From assembly GCF_900583165.1 (NCBI RefSeq), contig NZ_UTKY01000001.1:372001-436000 (forward strand): a stretch of DNA of 64,000 nucleotides. Direction: 5' to 3'. The translations under genes and the position numbers were made by a program. Shown piece by piece: positions 51,326 through 59,095 of this stretch. A model generated the notes under the pieces. The model was not told where the DNA came from. It worked only from the letters and a program-made list of their open reading frames with translations, and made no database searches. Every line of letters begins with the position of its first letter. The stretch's first letter is position 1. Source of the DNA: Pseudomonas viridiflava (GTDB lineage Bacteria > Pseudomonadota > Gammaproteobacteria > Pseudomonadales > Pseudomonadaceae).

Positions 51326-51820
51326 CTACTGTGTCTTGGCGACTGGTGTTTCACCTTCAAGCCACTTCTGCGCCAACGCCTTCAATCGCCCATCCGCCTT
51401 CACCCGCTCCAGCGCCTTGTCCAAACTCGCCTTGAACGCCGGATTACCCTTCTGAAACGGAATCGCCAACGCTGGCTTCTCGTTATACGCCTCACTGAAA
51501 TCGAACCGATCCTGCAGCTCGGCAGTCATAGCGATGTGGTTGATGGCCACGTCGTACTTGCCGGTTTCTACACCCGACAGCAAATCGGCGTCGTCGGTGG
51601 TGATAAACGAGGAGCGCACCTCCATTTCCTTGGCCAGTTGCTCACCCAGTTCCAGTTCAAAGCCGGTCAGTTTGTCGCCTTCCTTGAAGTTATAGGGCGG
51701 CGTATTGGCTTCAAGGGCGATGCGCAGTTCACCGCGATCATTCACATCGTCGATCAGTTCGGCATGGGCCAAGGGGCTCATGAGGGGAAGCAGCAGTAAC
51801 AGGCCAGGCGAAAAGCGCAT
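51326..51820 (-). CDS. Periplasmic amino-acid-type binding protein with only one lobe
   Basis: A 164-residue SBP_bac_3-type protein. Signal peptide MRFSPGLLLLLPLMSPLAHA (residues 1-20), then ELIDDVNDRGELRIALEANTPPYNFKEGDKLTGFELELGEQLAKEM and LLSGVETGKYDVAINHIAMTAELQDRFDFSEAYNEKPALAIPFQKGN. After this it goes directly to a helix ending LKALAQKWLEGETPV. The normal second domain (about 80-90 residues) is missing, so the protein is one lobe plus the C-terminal helix. No frameshift or remnant is seen on the DNA, and the Shine-Dalgarno TAGGAG is good. It may be an enzyme-like or sensor form; the role is unknown. Confidence 0.8.
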   Translation of the reverse strand: MRFSPGLLLLLPLMSPLAHAELIDDVNDRGELRIALEANTPPYNFKEGDKLTGFELELGEQLAKEMEVRSSFITTDDADLLSGVETGKYDVAINHIAMTAELQDRFDFSEAYNEKPALAIPFQKGNPAFKASLDKALERVKADGRLKALAQKWLEGETPVAKTQ

Positions 51821-51954
51821 GGTCACTCCTAAAGAATTTTTATAGGCGAGGCGCCGTTCAGCATCGCTTTGCTATGGTGTTGAGTGCCTTGGACAGCAAT
51901 TTGTCGCGAAGTTGTCACAACCCTACAGATTTCACCGAAAAATTGGAGAAACGA

Positions 51955-52395
51955 ATGAAAGCTCTTTTGTCACGCGCAACGATTGCCAGCCTGCTGCTGG
52001 GTGCCTCGATGTTGGCGAATGCCGCAGACCTTCCACGCACACCTGCGCCTCAAGGCGCCGAAGTGTTTATCGTCTCGCCTAAAGACGGCGCGACCGTCGA
52101 CAAGACCTTCACCGTCAAATTCGGCGTCAAGGGCCTGGACCTGGAACCGATCGACAAGCAAGTACATGGCGCTGGTCACCATCATCTGCTGGTAGACCGC
52201 GACGTGCAGTCGCTCAAAGCCGACGAAGCCATCCCTGCTGATGCCACGTCGATCCACTTCGGCAAGGCACAAACCGAAACCGAACTGACCCTGACCCCAG
52301 GCAAGCACACCCTGCAACTGGTGGCAGGCGACAACGTTCACCGCCAGTTCGAACCCACTGTAGCCTCGAAAGTCATCACCGTTAACGTCAAGTAA
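51955..52395 (+). CDS. DUF4399 exported protein
   Basis: A 146-residue protein with a signal peptide (MKALLSRATIASLLLGASMLANA) and a DUF4399 domain: GAEVFIVSPKDGATVDKTFTVKFGVKGLDLEPI followed by GAGHHHLLVD, a histidine cluster that could bind metal, and LTPGKHTLQLVAGDNVHRQFEPTVASKVITVNVK. It looks like a small beta-sandwich in the periplasm. Function is unknown. The start is the ATG at 51955 after GGAGAAACG. A terminator follows. Confidence 0.88.
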   Translation: MKALLSRATIASLLLGASMLANAADLPRTPAPQGAEVFIVSPKDGATVDKTFTVKFGVKGLDLEPIDKQVHGAGHHHLLVDRDVQSLKADEAIPADATSIHFGKAQTETELTLTPGKHTLQLVAGDNVHRQFEPTVASKVITVNVK

Positions 52396-52410
52396 GATTT
52401 GTTCAGATGC

Positions 52411-52441
52411 AAAAAAGGGAGCCCCGAAGGGCTCCCTTTTT
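52411..52441. terminator. Bidirectional terminator between the DUF4399 gene and serA
   Basis: AGGGAGCCC-CGAA-GGGCTCCCT is a perfect 9-bp stem. A run of A upstream (52411-52416) and T downstream (52437-52441) let it terminate both the DUF4399 gene and the convergent serA. Confidence 0.93.
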
Positions 52442-52459
52442 CATGGTGCGGCTGAAACT

Positions 52460-53689
52460 TTAGAACAACACGCGGCTACGAATGGTGCCGTTGATGTGCT
52501 GCAGCTTCTCTTGCGCCAGGTCCGAGTACTCGGCGTCGACGTCGATGACCACGTAGCCAACTTTCTCGTTGGTCTGCAGGAACTGACCGGAGATGTTGAT
52601 GCCGTTTTCTGCAAAGACCTTGTTGATCTCCATCATCACGCCAGGGATGTTCTGGTGGATGTGCAGCAGACGGTGCTTGCCAGGGTGAGCCGGCAGGGCC
52701 ACTTCCGGGAAGTTAACCGACGATACCGAGGTACCGTTGTCGCTGTACTTGACCAGCTTCTCCGACACTTCCAGGCCGATGTTGGCTTGGGCTTCAGCGG
52801 TGGAACCACCGATGTGCGGGGTCAGAATCACGTTGTCCAGGCCACGCAGCGGGCTTTCGAAGATGTCGTCGTTGGAGCGCGGCTCCACCGGGAACACGTC
52901 GATAGCGGCGCCGATCAGGTGCTTGTCCTTGATCGCGTCAGCCAAGGCGTCCAGCTCGACCACGGTGCCACGGGCAGCGTTGATCAGGATGCCGCCTTTC
53001 TTGATGGCGCGGATTTCCTTCTCGCCGATCATCCACTGGGTCTCAGCGGTTTCCGGAACGTGCAGGGTCACGATGTCGGACATGCCCAGCAGCTCGGTCA
53101 GGCTGGCCACTTGAGTGGCGTTGCCCAAAGGCAGCTTGGTCAGGGTGTCGTAGAAGAACACCTGCATGCCCAGGCCTTCAGCCAATACCGACAGCTGAGT
53201 ACCAATGGAGCCGTAACCGACGATACCCAGCTTCTTGCCACGGATTTCGAAAGAGTTGGCTGCGCTCTTGATCCAGCCGCCACGGTGGCAGGAAGCGTTC
53301 TTCTCAGGAATACCGCGCAGCAGCAGGATCGCCTCGGCCAGCACCAGCTCCGCAACGGAACGGGTGTTGGAGTACGGTGCGTTGAACACCGCGATGCCGC
53401 GCTCGCGCGCTGCGTTGAGGTCGACCTGGTTGGTGCCGATGCAGAAACAGCCGACCGCCACGAGTTTCTTGGCGTGATCGAAGATCTCTTCGGTCAGCTG
53501 AGTGCGGGAGCGAATGCCGATGAAGTGCGCGTCGGCGATCTTTTCCTTGAGCTGGGCTTCCGGCAGAGAGCTGGTGATGTACTCAATGCTGGTGTACCCG
53601 GCGGCTTTCAGAACGTCGACAGCCGATGGGTGGACGCCTTCCAGAAGAAGGAACTTGATCTTGCTCTTATCGAGAGAAGTCTTGCTCAT
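52460..53689 (-). CDS. serA: D-3-phosphoglycerate dehydrogenase
   Basis: A 409-residue SerA, converting 3-phosphoglycerate to 3-phosphohydroxypyruvate, the first serine step. NAD-binding motif KLGIVGYGSIGTQLSVLAEGLG, active-site region NAARGTVVELDALADAI, and HIGGSTAEAQ with the catalytic His. A C-terminal ACT domain (about 335-409) provides serine feedback. The length is that of the short, E. coli-like type. SerA also reduces 2-oxoglutarate to D-2-hydroxyglutarate, and the divergent gene oxidises that product. The two share a 205-bp control region with a palindrome. Confidence 0.97.
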   Translation of the reverse strand: MSKTSLDKSKIKFLLLEGVHPSAVDVLKAAGYTSIEYITSSLPEAQLKEKIADAHFIGIRSRTQLTEEIFDHAKKLVAVGCFCIGTNQVDLNAARERGIAVFNAPYSNTRSVAELVLAEAILLLRGIPEKNASCHRGGWIKSAANSFEIRGKKLGIVGYGSIGTQLSVLAEGLGMQVFFYDTLTKLPLGNATQVASLTELLGMSDIVTLHVPETAETQWMIGEKEIRAIKKGGILINAARGTVVELDALADAIKDKHLIGAAIDVFPVEPRSNDDIFESPLRGLDNVILTPHIGGSTAEAQANIGLEVSEKLVKYSDNGTSVSSVNFPEVALPAHPGKHRLLHIHQNIPGVMMEINKVFAENGINISGQFLQTNEKVGYVVIDVDAEYSDLAQEKLQHINGTIRSRVLF

Positions 53690-53805
53690 CTGCGTAAACC
53701 TGTATCCCGGAGAAAAATGGCAGGGAGTCGAGCAGCGCAAGCTGACCCGGACGGCAGGAAAGCCGTCACCGCAGAAACGCCCTTGGGCTCTGTCCTGCGG
53801 GGGCG

Positions 53806-53819
53806 GTATGCTAGCATAC
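53806..53819. promoter_or_regulatory. Perfect palindrome with overlapping -10-like elements on both strands
   Basis: GTATGCTAGCATAC reads the same on both strands and contains TATGCT as a -10-like hexamer in each direction (53807-53812 on plus, 53813-53818 on minus). It lies 117 bp upstream of serA and 76 bp upstream of the D-2-hydroxyglutarate dehydrogenase gene. A weak -35 (TTGGGC, 53783-53788) is visible for the plus strand only. It could be a shared bidirectional promoter or a repressor site. Confidence 0.45.
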
Positions 53820-53894
53820 GCACCCCGCTAAACACCTATTCCTGCGACGTGAAGCGTTCTCAGGATGACCATGAATTGTTCGAGAGTTCTGTCG

Positions 53895-55289
53895 ATGACC
53901 CATCCTGCCCTGATTGATGAGCTAAAGACCCTGGTTGAGCCCGGCAAAGTGCTGACCGATGCCGACTCCCTGGAGGCTTACGGCAAGGATTGGACCAAGC
54001 ACTTCGCCCCCGCGCCGACCGCCATCGTCTTCCCCAAGACCATCGAGCAGGTCCAGGCCATTGTACGTTGGGCCAATAGCCATAAGGTGGCGCTGGTGCC
54101 ATCGGGCGGTCGCACCGGCCTGTCGGCCGCTGCCGTGGCAGCCAATGGCGAAGTGGTTGTGTCGTTCGACTATATGAACCAGATCCTCGACGTGAACCTC
54201 ACCGACCGCACCGCCGTGTGCCAGCCGGGCGTGGTCACCAAGCAGTTGCAGAACGTCGCTGAAGAAAAAGGCCTGTACTACCCGGTGGACTTCGCGTCGT
54301 CCGGTTCCAGCCAGATTGGCGGCAATATCGGCACCAATGCCGGCGGTATCAAGGTGATTCGCTATGGCATGACCCGCAACTGGGTAGCGGGCATGAAAGT
54401 AGTCACTGGCAAGGGCGACGTGCTGGAGCTGAACCGCGACCTGATCAAGAACGCCACCGGTTACGACATGCGCCAGCTGTTTATCGGCGCTGAAGGCACC
54501 CTGGGTTTTGTGGTCGAAGCCACCATGCGCCTGGACCGTGCGCCGAAAAACCTCACCGCGATGGTGCTGGGTACTACCGATTTCGACTCGATCATGCCGG
54601 TATTGCACGCGTTCCAGAGCAAGCTGGACCTGACCGCCTTCGAATTCTTCTCCGACAAGGCCCTGGCTAAAGTCATGGGTCGTGGCGACGTACCGGCCCC
54701 GTTCGAAACCGAATGCCCGTTCTACGCATTGCTGGAATTTGAAGCCACCACCGAAGAAGTCGCCAACCACGCGTTGGAAACCTTCGAGCACTGCGTCGAG
54801 CAAGGCTGGGTGCTCGATGGCGTGATGAGCCAGAGCGAAACCCAACTGCACAACCTGTGGAAACTGCGCGAGTACATCTCCGAGACCATTTCCCACTGGA
54901 CCCCGTACAAGAACGATATTTCGGTGACTGTCTCCAAAGTCCCGGCGTTCTTGAAGGAAATTGACGCGATCGTCGGCGAACATTACCCCGACTTCGAAAT
55001 CGTCTGGTTCGGCCACATCGGCGACGGTAACCTGCACCTGAACATCCTCAAGCCAGAAAACCTGAGCAAGGACGAGTTCTTTGCCAAGTGCGCCACCGTC
55101 AACAAGTGGGTATTTGAAACCGTCGAGAAGTACAACGGTTCGATCTCTGCCGAACACGGCGTGGGTATGACCAAGCGTGACTACCTGACTTACAGCCGCT
55201 CGCCGGTTGAAATCGAATACATGAAAGCAGTGAAAGCGGTGTTCGATCCCAACGGGATCATGAACCCAGGCAAGATCTTCGCTGTTTAA
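53895..55289 (+). CDS. D-2-hydroxyglutarate dehydrogenase (FAD)
   Basis: A 464-residue FAD oxidoreductase of the VAO/GlcD family. FAD-binding region: ALVPSGGRTGLSAAAVAANGEVVVSFDYMNQIL, and SSGSSQIGGNIGTNAGGIKVIRYGMTRNWV; C-terminal FAD_oxidase_C domain with the metal-site histidines in FGHIGDGNLHLNIL and SAEHGVGMTKRDYL. Pseudomonas homologues next to serA oxidise D-2-hydroxyglutarate formed by SerA and pass electrons to the electron-transfer flavoprotein. The start at 53895 (MTHPALIDELKTLV) is preferred; an upstream ATG at 53865 would add 10 residues not typical for the family. Confidence 0.93.
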   Translation: MTHPALIDELKTLVEPGKVLTDADSLEAYGKDWTKHFAPAPTAIVFPKTIEQVQAIVRWANSHKVALVPSGGRTGLSAAAVAANGEVVVSFDYMNQILDVNLTDRTAVCQPGVVTKQLQNVAEEKGLYYPVDFASSGSSQIGGNIGTNAGGIKVIRYGMTRNWVAGMKVVTGKGDVLELNRDLIKNATGYDMRQLFIGAEGTLGFVVEATMRLDRAPKNLTAMVLGTTDFDSIMPVLHAFQSKLDLTAFEFFSDKALAKVMGRGDVPAPFETECPFYALLEFEATTEEVANHALETFEHCVEQGWVLDGVMSQSETQLHNLWKLREYISETISHWTPYKNDISVTVSKVPAFLKEIDAIVGEHYPDFEIVWFGHIGDGNLHLNILKPENLSKDEFFAKCATVNKWVFETVEKYNGSISAEHGVGMTKRDYLTYSRSPVEIEYMKAVKAVFDPNGIMNPGKIFAV

Positions 55290-55312
55290 TTGCCCCCTGA
55301 AGGAGTCGTTTC

Positions 55313-55978
55313 ATGAGCTACCAGCACAAGTACGTCGACGGCACCAACATCCACTTTCCGGTCGGCAAAGTGGTGTGTATTGGGCGTAACTACGCCGAAC
55401 ATGCCAAGGAATTGGACAACCCGGTGCCAACCGAGCCGCTGCTGTTCATCAAGCCGGGCAGCTGTGTGGTGGCATTGGAAGGTGGCTTTGCCATCCCGAC
55501 CGAACGCGGCTCGGTGCACTACGAAGCGGAAATCGCGGTACTGATCGGCAAGCCCCTGTCGACCAAGCCCAGCCGTGAAGAAGTGCTGGATGCCATCTCC
55601 GGCTTCGCACCGGCGCTGGACCTGACCCTGCGCGACAAACAGGCCGAGCTGAAAGCCAAGGGCCTGCCGTGGGAAATCGCCAAGTCCTTCGATGGTGCTG
55701 CGGTGATCGCACCGTTCGTGGTCAGCAGTACGTTCCCGGACGTGACCGACATCGGCATCCGCCTGACCATCAATGGCGAAGTGCGCCAGGACGGTAACAG
55801 CGCGATCATGCTCAACCCGATTATCCCGATGATCCAGTACATGGCCGGTTGCTTCTCGTTGCAGGCGGGGGATGTGATCCTCACCGGTACTCCGGCCGGC
55901 GTAGGCCCGCTGAATGTGGGTGATGAGTTGGTGTTGGAGTTGGCGGGTGTGAATAGCTTTGAGAGCGTTGTTCGTTAA
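55313..55978 (+). CDS. Fumarylacetoacetate hydrolase-family protein
   Basis: A 221-residue FAH-domain protein (YcgM-type): VGKVVCIGRNYAEHAKELDNPVPTEPLLFIKPGSCVV at residues 18-53, then HYEAEIAVLIGKPL with the metal Glu residues, and TGTPAGVGPLNVGDELVLEL at the C-terminus. Members are acylpyruvases or oxaloacetate decarboxylases. Here it lies 24 bp after the D-2-hydroxyglutarate dehydrogenase, suggesting an operon. A good Shine-Dalgarno (GAAGGAGTCGTTTC) precedes it. Confidence 0.92.
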   Translation: MSYQHKYVDGTNIHFPVGKVVCIGRNYAEHAKELDNPVPTEPLLFIKPGSCVVALEGGFAIPTERGSVHYEAEIAVLIGKPLSTKPSREEVLDAISGFAPALDLTLRDKQAELKAKGLPWEIAKSFDGAAVIAPFVVSSTFPDVTDIGIRLTINGEVRQDGNSAIMLNPIIPMIQYMAGCFSLQAGDVILTGTPAGVGPLNVGDELVLELAGVNSFESVVR

Positions 55979-56001
55979 GTAATGACGAAACGCGGTGAAA
56001 A

Positions 56002-56092
56002 ATGTGGGAGGGGGCTTGCTCCCGATGACGGTGTATCAGTGCCATATGTGCTGACTGATCCACCGCTATCGGGGGCAAGCCCCCTCCCACAT
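56002..56092. repeat. REPIN
   Basis: Inverted REP pair with core GGTGTATCAGTGCCATATG...GACTGATCCACCG, between the FAH gene and the first SdiA-regulated gene. The left arm is GCTCCC rather than GCCCCC. Confidence 0.93.
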
Positions 56093-56193
56093 TGGTTTGT
56101 GTTGACTCATAAGATCCGGTGTTTTGCATTTTTTTCACACACCATCCGGATAATCCTTCGCCCCTAACGCTGACTTCCCGGAAAAAGCGCCCC

Positions 56194-57120
56194 ATGGCCA
56201 TGCCACTCCCTACCGTCACCCCCAAGCCGCGTTCCCGCTTCGCCCTGCGCTGGTATTCCTGGCTGCTGCTGGCCGGCGTGATTGCCTATGGTGTTTCCTG
56301 GGCCATGCACTGGGATGATCGCGGTGTGCTGTGGGTGCTTGAGGGTTTTGAAAGCCCCGCCGAGCGTCAAGAGAGTGTGTGGCTGCCTGATTACCAGGTG
56401 GTGATCGACGCCAAGGTATTGCCGGGAATGGAGAAGGATGAAGCTTCGGACGTTGCCTACAATCCGCTGACCAAAACCCTGTTTTCCGTCATGGGTAAAA
56501 ACCCCTTTCTGGTCGAGCTAAGCCTGCAAGGCGATGTGTTGCGCAAGATGCCGCTCAACGGCTGGAGCAACCCGGAAGGCGTGACGGTGCTGGAAAACGG
56601 CCTGCTGGCAGTGGTCGACGAACGCGAGCACAGCCTGACCATCGTCAAGGTCGCCGCCGACACTCAGCAACTGAACAAGGCTGACTTCCCGAGCTTCGAC
56701 CTGGGCCCCTCCAAGAACCAGAACAAAGCCTTTGAGGGCATCACCTGGGACAAGCGCAACCAACAGATCGTCCTCGGCGAAGAGCGGCCACCGGCGTTGT
56801 TCACCTGGAAAAGCGATGGCAGCCAGACCCTCGTGGGCGACAAGCAAAAGCTCAACAGCAAAGAATTGGACATGCGCAACCTCTCGGCCCTGGCGGTCGA
56901 CCCTCGTACGGGTCACTTGATGGTGTTGTCTGCCGACTCCCACTTGCTGCTGGAGCTGGATGAAAAGGGCGAGCAAGTCAGCTTCATGACCCTGCTGGGT
57001 GGCTTCAATGGCCTCAAAGACACCATCCCAAGGGCGGAAGGCGTGACGATGGACGAGCATGGCACCCTCTACATGGTCAGTGAGCCAAACCTGTTCTATC
57101 GTTTTGAAAAGCAGAAGTAG
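56194..57120 (+). CDS. SdiA-regulated domain protein (YjiK-type), first copy
   Basis: A 308-residue protein with one N-terminal membrane segment (about residues 18-36, FALRWYSWLLLAGVIAYGVSW) and a SdiA-regulated (beta-propeller) domain from about residue 70: DEASDVAYNPLTKTLFSVMGKNPFLVELSLQGDVLRKMPLNGWSNPEGVTVLENGLLAVVDEREHSLTIVKV. The propeller probably faces the periplasm. A different start at 56200 is possible. Function is unknown; E. coli YjiK is regulated by SdiA. The second copy lies 120 bp downstream. Confidence 0.88.
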   Translation: MAMPLPTVTPKPRSRFALRWYSWLLLAGVIAYGVSWAMHWDDRGVLWVLEGFESPAERQESVWLPDYQVVIDAKVLPGMEKDEASDVAYNPLTKTLFSVMGKNPFLVELSLQGDVLRKMPLNGWSNPEGVTVLENGLLAVVDEREHSLTIVKVAADTQQLNKADFPSFDLGPSKNQNKAFEGITWDKRNQQIVLGEERPPALFTWKSDGSQTLVGDKQKLNSKELDMRNLSALAVDPRTGHLMVLSADSHLLLELDEKGEQVSFMTLLGGFNGLKDTIPRAEGVTMDEHGTLYMVSEPNLFYRFEKQK

Positions 57121-57240
57121 CAGACGGATTACGTCGGATATTTCTCTATCAGCGGCATTCGCCAGACATCTGGGCGCGTTTAAGTTTAAATTCAGACAGG
57201 CGTGATATTCATTCGCCACTTTTGACTTTGAGCCCGCCCG

Positions 57241-58155
57241 ATGCGCCGACTTGTTCGCCCCAAACCCGTTCTACTTGTACTTGCGCTGATCGCCCTGATC
57301 AGCGCCGGGGCCGTTGCGCAGCACTTTCGCCTGTTCGAGCGTGGCTGGTTCAACTTACAGGCCTGGCGACAGCCGACTGACGAGCGCTCCATCGGCCTGG
57401 CCGATTACCGTGTGGCCCTTGAGGCCAAGGTGATTGAGGGGTTGAAGGACGACGTCTCGGCCCTGACCTACGACCCTGTGCGCAAGAGCCTGTTTACGGT
57501 CACCAATCAAAACCCGGAACTGATCGAGCTGTCGCTGGAGGGCGATATCCTGCGGCGCATTCCTTTGGTGGGGTTTGGCGACGCGGAGGCCGTGGAGTTC
57601 ATCAGTGACAACATCTATGTCATCAGTGATGAACGCCAGCAGCGACTGATCAAGGTGCATGTGGACGACGACACCCGATTCCTCGACGCCGCCGATGCCG
57701 AGCAGATGACCCTGGGCCTGCATGTCGGCGGTAACAAAGGGTTTGAAGGCCTGGCCTATGACTCGGTGGGCAAACGCCTGTTCGTGGCCAAGGAGCGCGA
57801 CCCGATGCTGATCTACGAGGTGCACGGGTTTCCCCATTTCAAACCGGAAAAAACCTACTCGGTGCACGTGATCAACAACCCCAAGCGCGATGCCGGGTTG
57901 TTTGTGCGAGACCTGTCGAGCCTGCAATACGATGAGCGCAGCGGCCATTTATTGGCGCTCTCGGATGAGTCGTTTTTGGTGTTGGAGCTGGATATCGACG
58001 GTCGGCCGTTGAGCAGTCTGTCATTGCTCAAAGGGCGTCATGGCTTGAAGCAGCGCGTGCCGCAGGCGGAGGGGATTGCGATGGATGATGACGGTAACTT
58101 GTACCTGACCAGTGAGCCGAATTTGTTCTATGTGTTCAAGAAGCCGAGCCCCTGA
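57241..58155 (+). CDS. SdiA-regulated domain protein (YjiK-type), second copy
   Basis: A 304-residue paralogue of the protein at 56194, with the same layout: membrane segment (about 11-27, VLLVLALIALISAGAVA), then propeller DDVSALTYDPVRKSLFTVTNQNPELIELSLEGDILRRIPLVGFGDAEAVEFISDNIYVISDERQQRLIKV and RVPQAEGIAMDDDGNLYLTSEPNLFYVF at the end. The two copies look like an old tandem duplication, clearly diverged. The Shine-Dalgarno is weak (TTTGAGCCCGCCC), so translation may be lower. A REPIN follows. Confidence 0.87.
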   Translation: MRRLVRPKPVLLVLALIALISAGAVAQHFRLFERGWFNLQAWRQPTDERSIGLADYRVALEAKVIEGLKDDVSALTYDPVRKSLFTVTNQNPELIELSLEGDILRRIPLVGFGDAEAVEFISDNIYVISDERQQRLIKVHVDDDTRFLDAADAEQMTLGLHVGGNKGFEGLAYDSVGKRLFVAKERDPMLIYEVHGFPHFKPEKTYSVHVINNPKRDAGLFVRDLSSLQYDERSGHLLALSDESFLVLELDIDGRPLSSLSLLKGRHGLKQRVPQAEGIAMDDDGNLYLTSEPNLFYVFKKPSP

Positions 58156-58184
58156 ACCCAATTCTTGAACCCACTGCTGAACCC

Positions 58185-58275
58185 ATGTGGGAGGGGGCTT
58201 GCCCCCGATAGCGGTGGGTCAGCCACTTGTTCAGTGACTGACACCCTGCAATCGGGGGCAAGCCCCCTCCCACAT
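58185..58275. repeat. REPIN
   Basis: Inverted REP pair with core GGTGGGTCAGCCACTTG...GACTGACACCCTGCA, between the second SdiA-regulated gene and the convergent rpiA. Confidence 0.93.
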
Positions 58276-58286
58276 TTAGTTTTGTG

Positions 58287-58958
58287 TCAGGCCTTGAGGG
58301 TTTTCACGCCTTCAGAAGTGCCCAGCAGCAACACATCCGCCGGACGGGCGGCAAACAAGCCATTAGTGACTACACCCACGATGGCATTGATCTGAGTCTC
58401 AAGCTCCACCGGGTTAGTAATCTGCATATTGAACACGTCCAGAATAATGTTGCCGTTATCGGTCAACACGCCTTCACGGTAAACCGGGTCGCCGCCCAGC
58501 TTCACCAACTCGCGGGCCACGTGACTGCGGGCCATCGGGATCACTTCCACGGGCAGTGGGAACGCGCCGAGTACCGGCACCAGTTTGCTGGCGTCGGCGA
58601 TGCAGATGAACGTCTTGGCCACGGCCGCGACGATCTTCTCGCGGGTCAGGGCAGCGCCGCCGCCTTTGATCAGGTTCAGGTGCGCGTCGCTTTCATCGGC
58701 GCCGTCAACGTAGAACTCCAGGTCGCTCACGGTATTGAGCTCGTACACCGGAATGCCGTGGCCTTTGAGGCGCGCGGCGGTGGCTTCGGAGCTGGCCACG
58801 GCGCCGTCAAACGCGCCTTTGTGCTGGGCCAGTGCATCGATAAAGCAGTTGGCAGTGGAGCCGGTGCCGACACCGACGATGCTTTTGTCGTCGAGTTTTG
58901 GAAGGATTAAATCGACAGCGGCTTGGGCCACTGCCTGTTTGAGTTGATCCTGGGTCAT
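58287..58958 (-). CDS. rpiA: Ribose-5-phosphate isomerase A
   Basis: A 223-residue RpiA of the pentose phosphate pathway, interconverting ribose 5-phosphate and ribulose 5-phosphate. Motifs: [24 protein letters not shown] (substrate loop), [48 protein letters not shown] (with catalytic Glu and Lys), and [15 protein letters not shown] at the end. The start at 58958 has GGAGCCCGC upstream. It is divergent from ilvA, 137 bp apart. Confidence 0.97.
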   Translation of the reverse strand: MTQDQLKQAVAQAAVDLILPKLDDKSIVGVGTGSTANCFIDALAQHKGAFDGAVASSEATAARLKGHGIPVYELNTVSDLEFYVDGADESDAHLNLIKGGGAALTREKIVAAVAKTFICIADASKLVPVLGAFPLPVEVIPMARSHVARELVKLGGDPVYREGVLTDNGNIILDVFNMQITNPVELETQINAIVGVVTNGLFAARPADVLLLGTSEGVKTLKA

Positions 58959-59095
58959 GCGGGCTCCGGAACGGGCGGGGAGTTATCGAGGGCGGCGAGT
59001 ATAACCCAACAAAACCTCTGGATTCGTGTGGTCGCCCGGCCAAACGCTGGGTTAGACTCCTTGGCCCTGCCCAACTCTGCCAGTGATTCCCGCCG

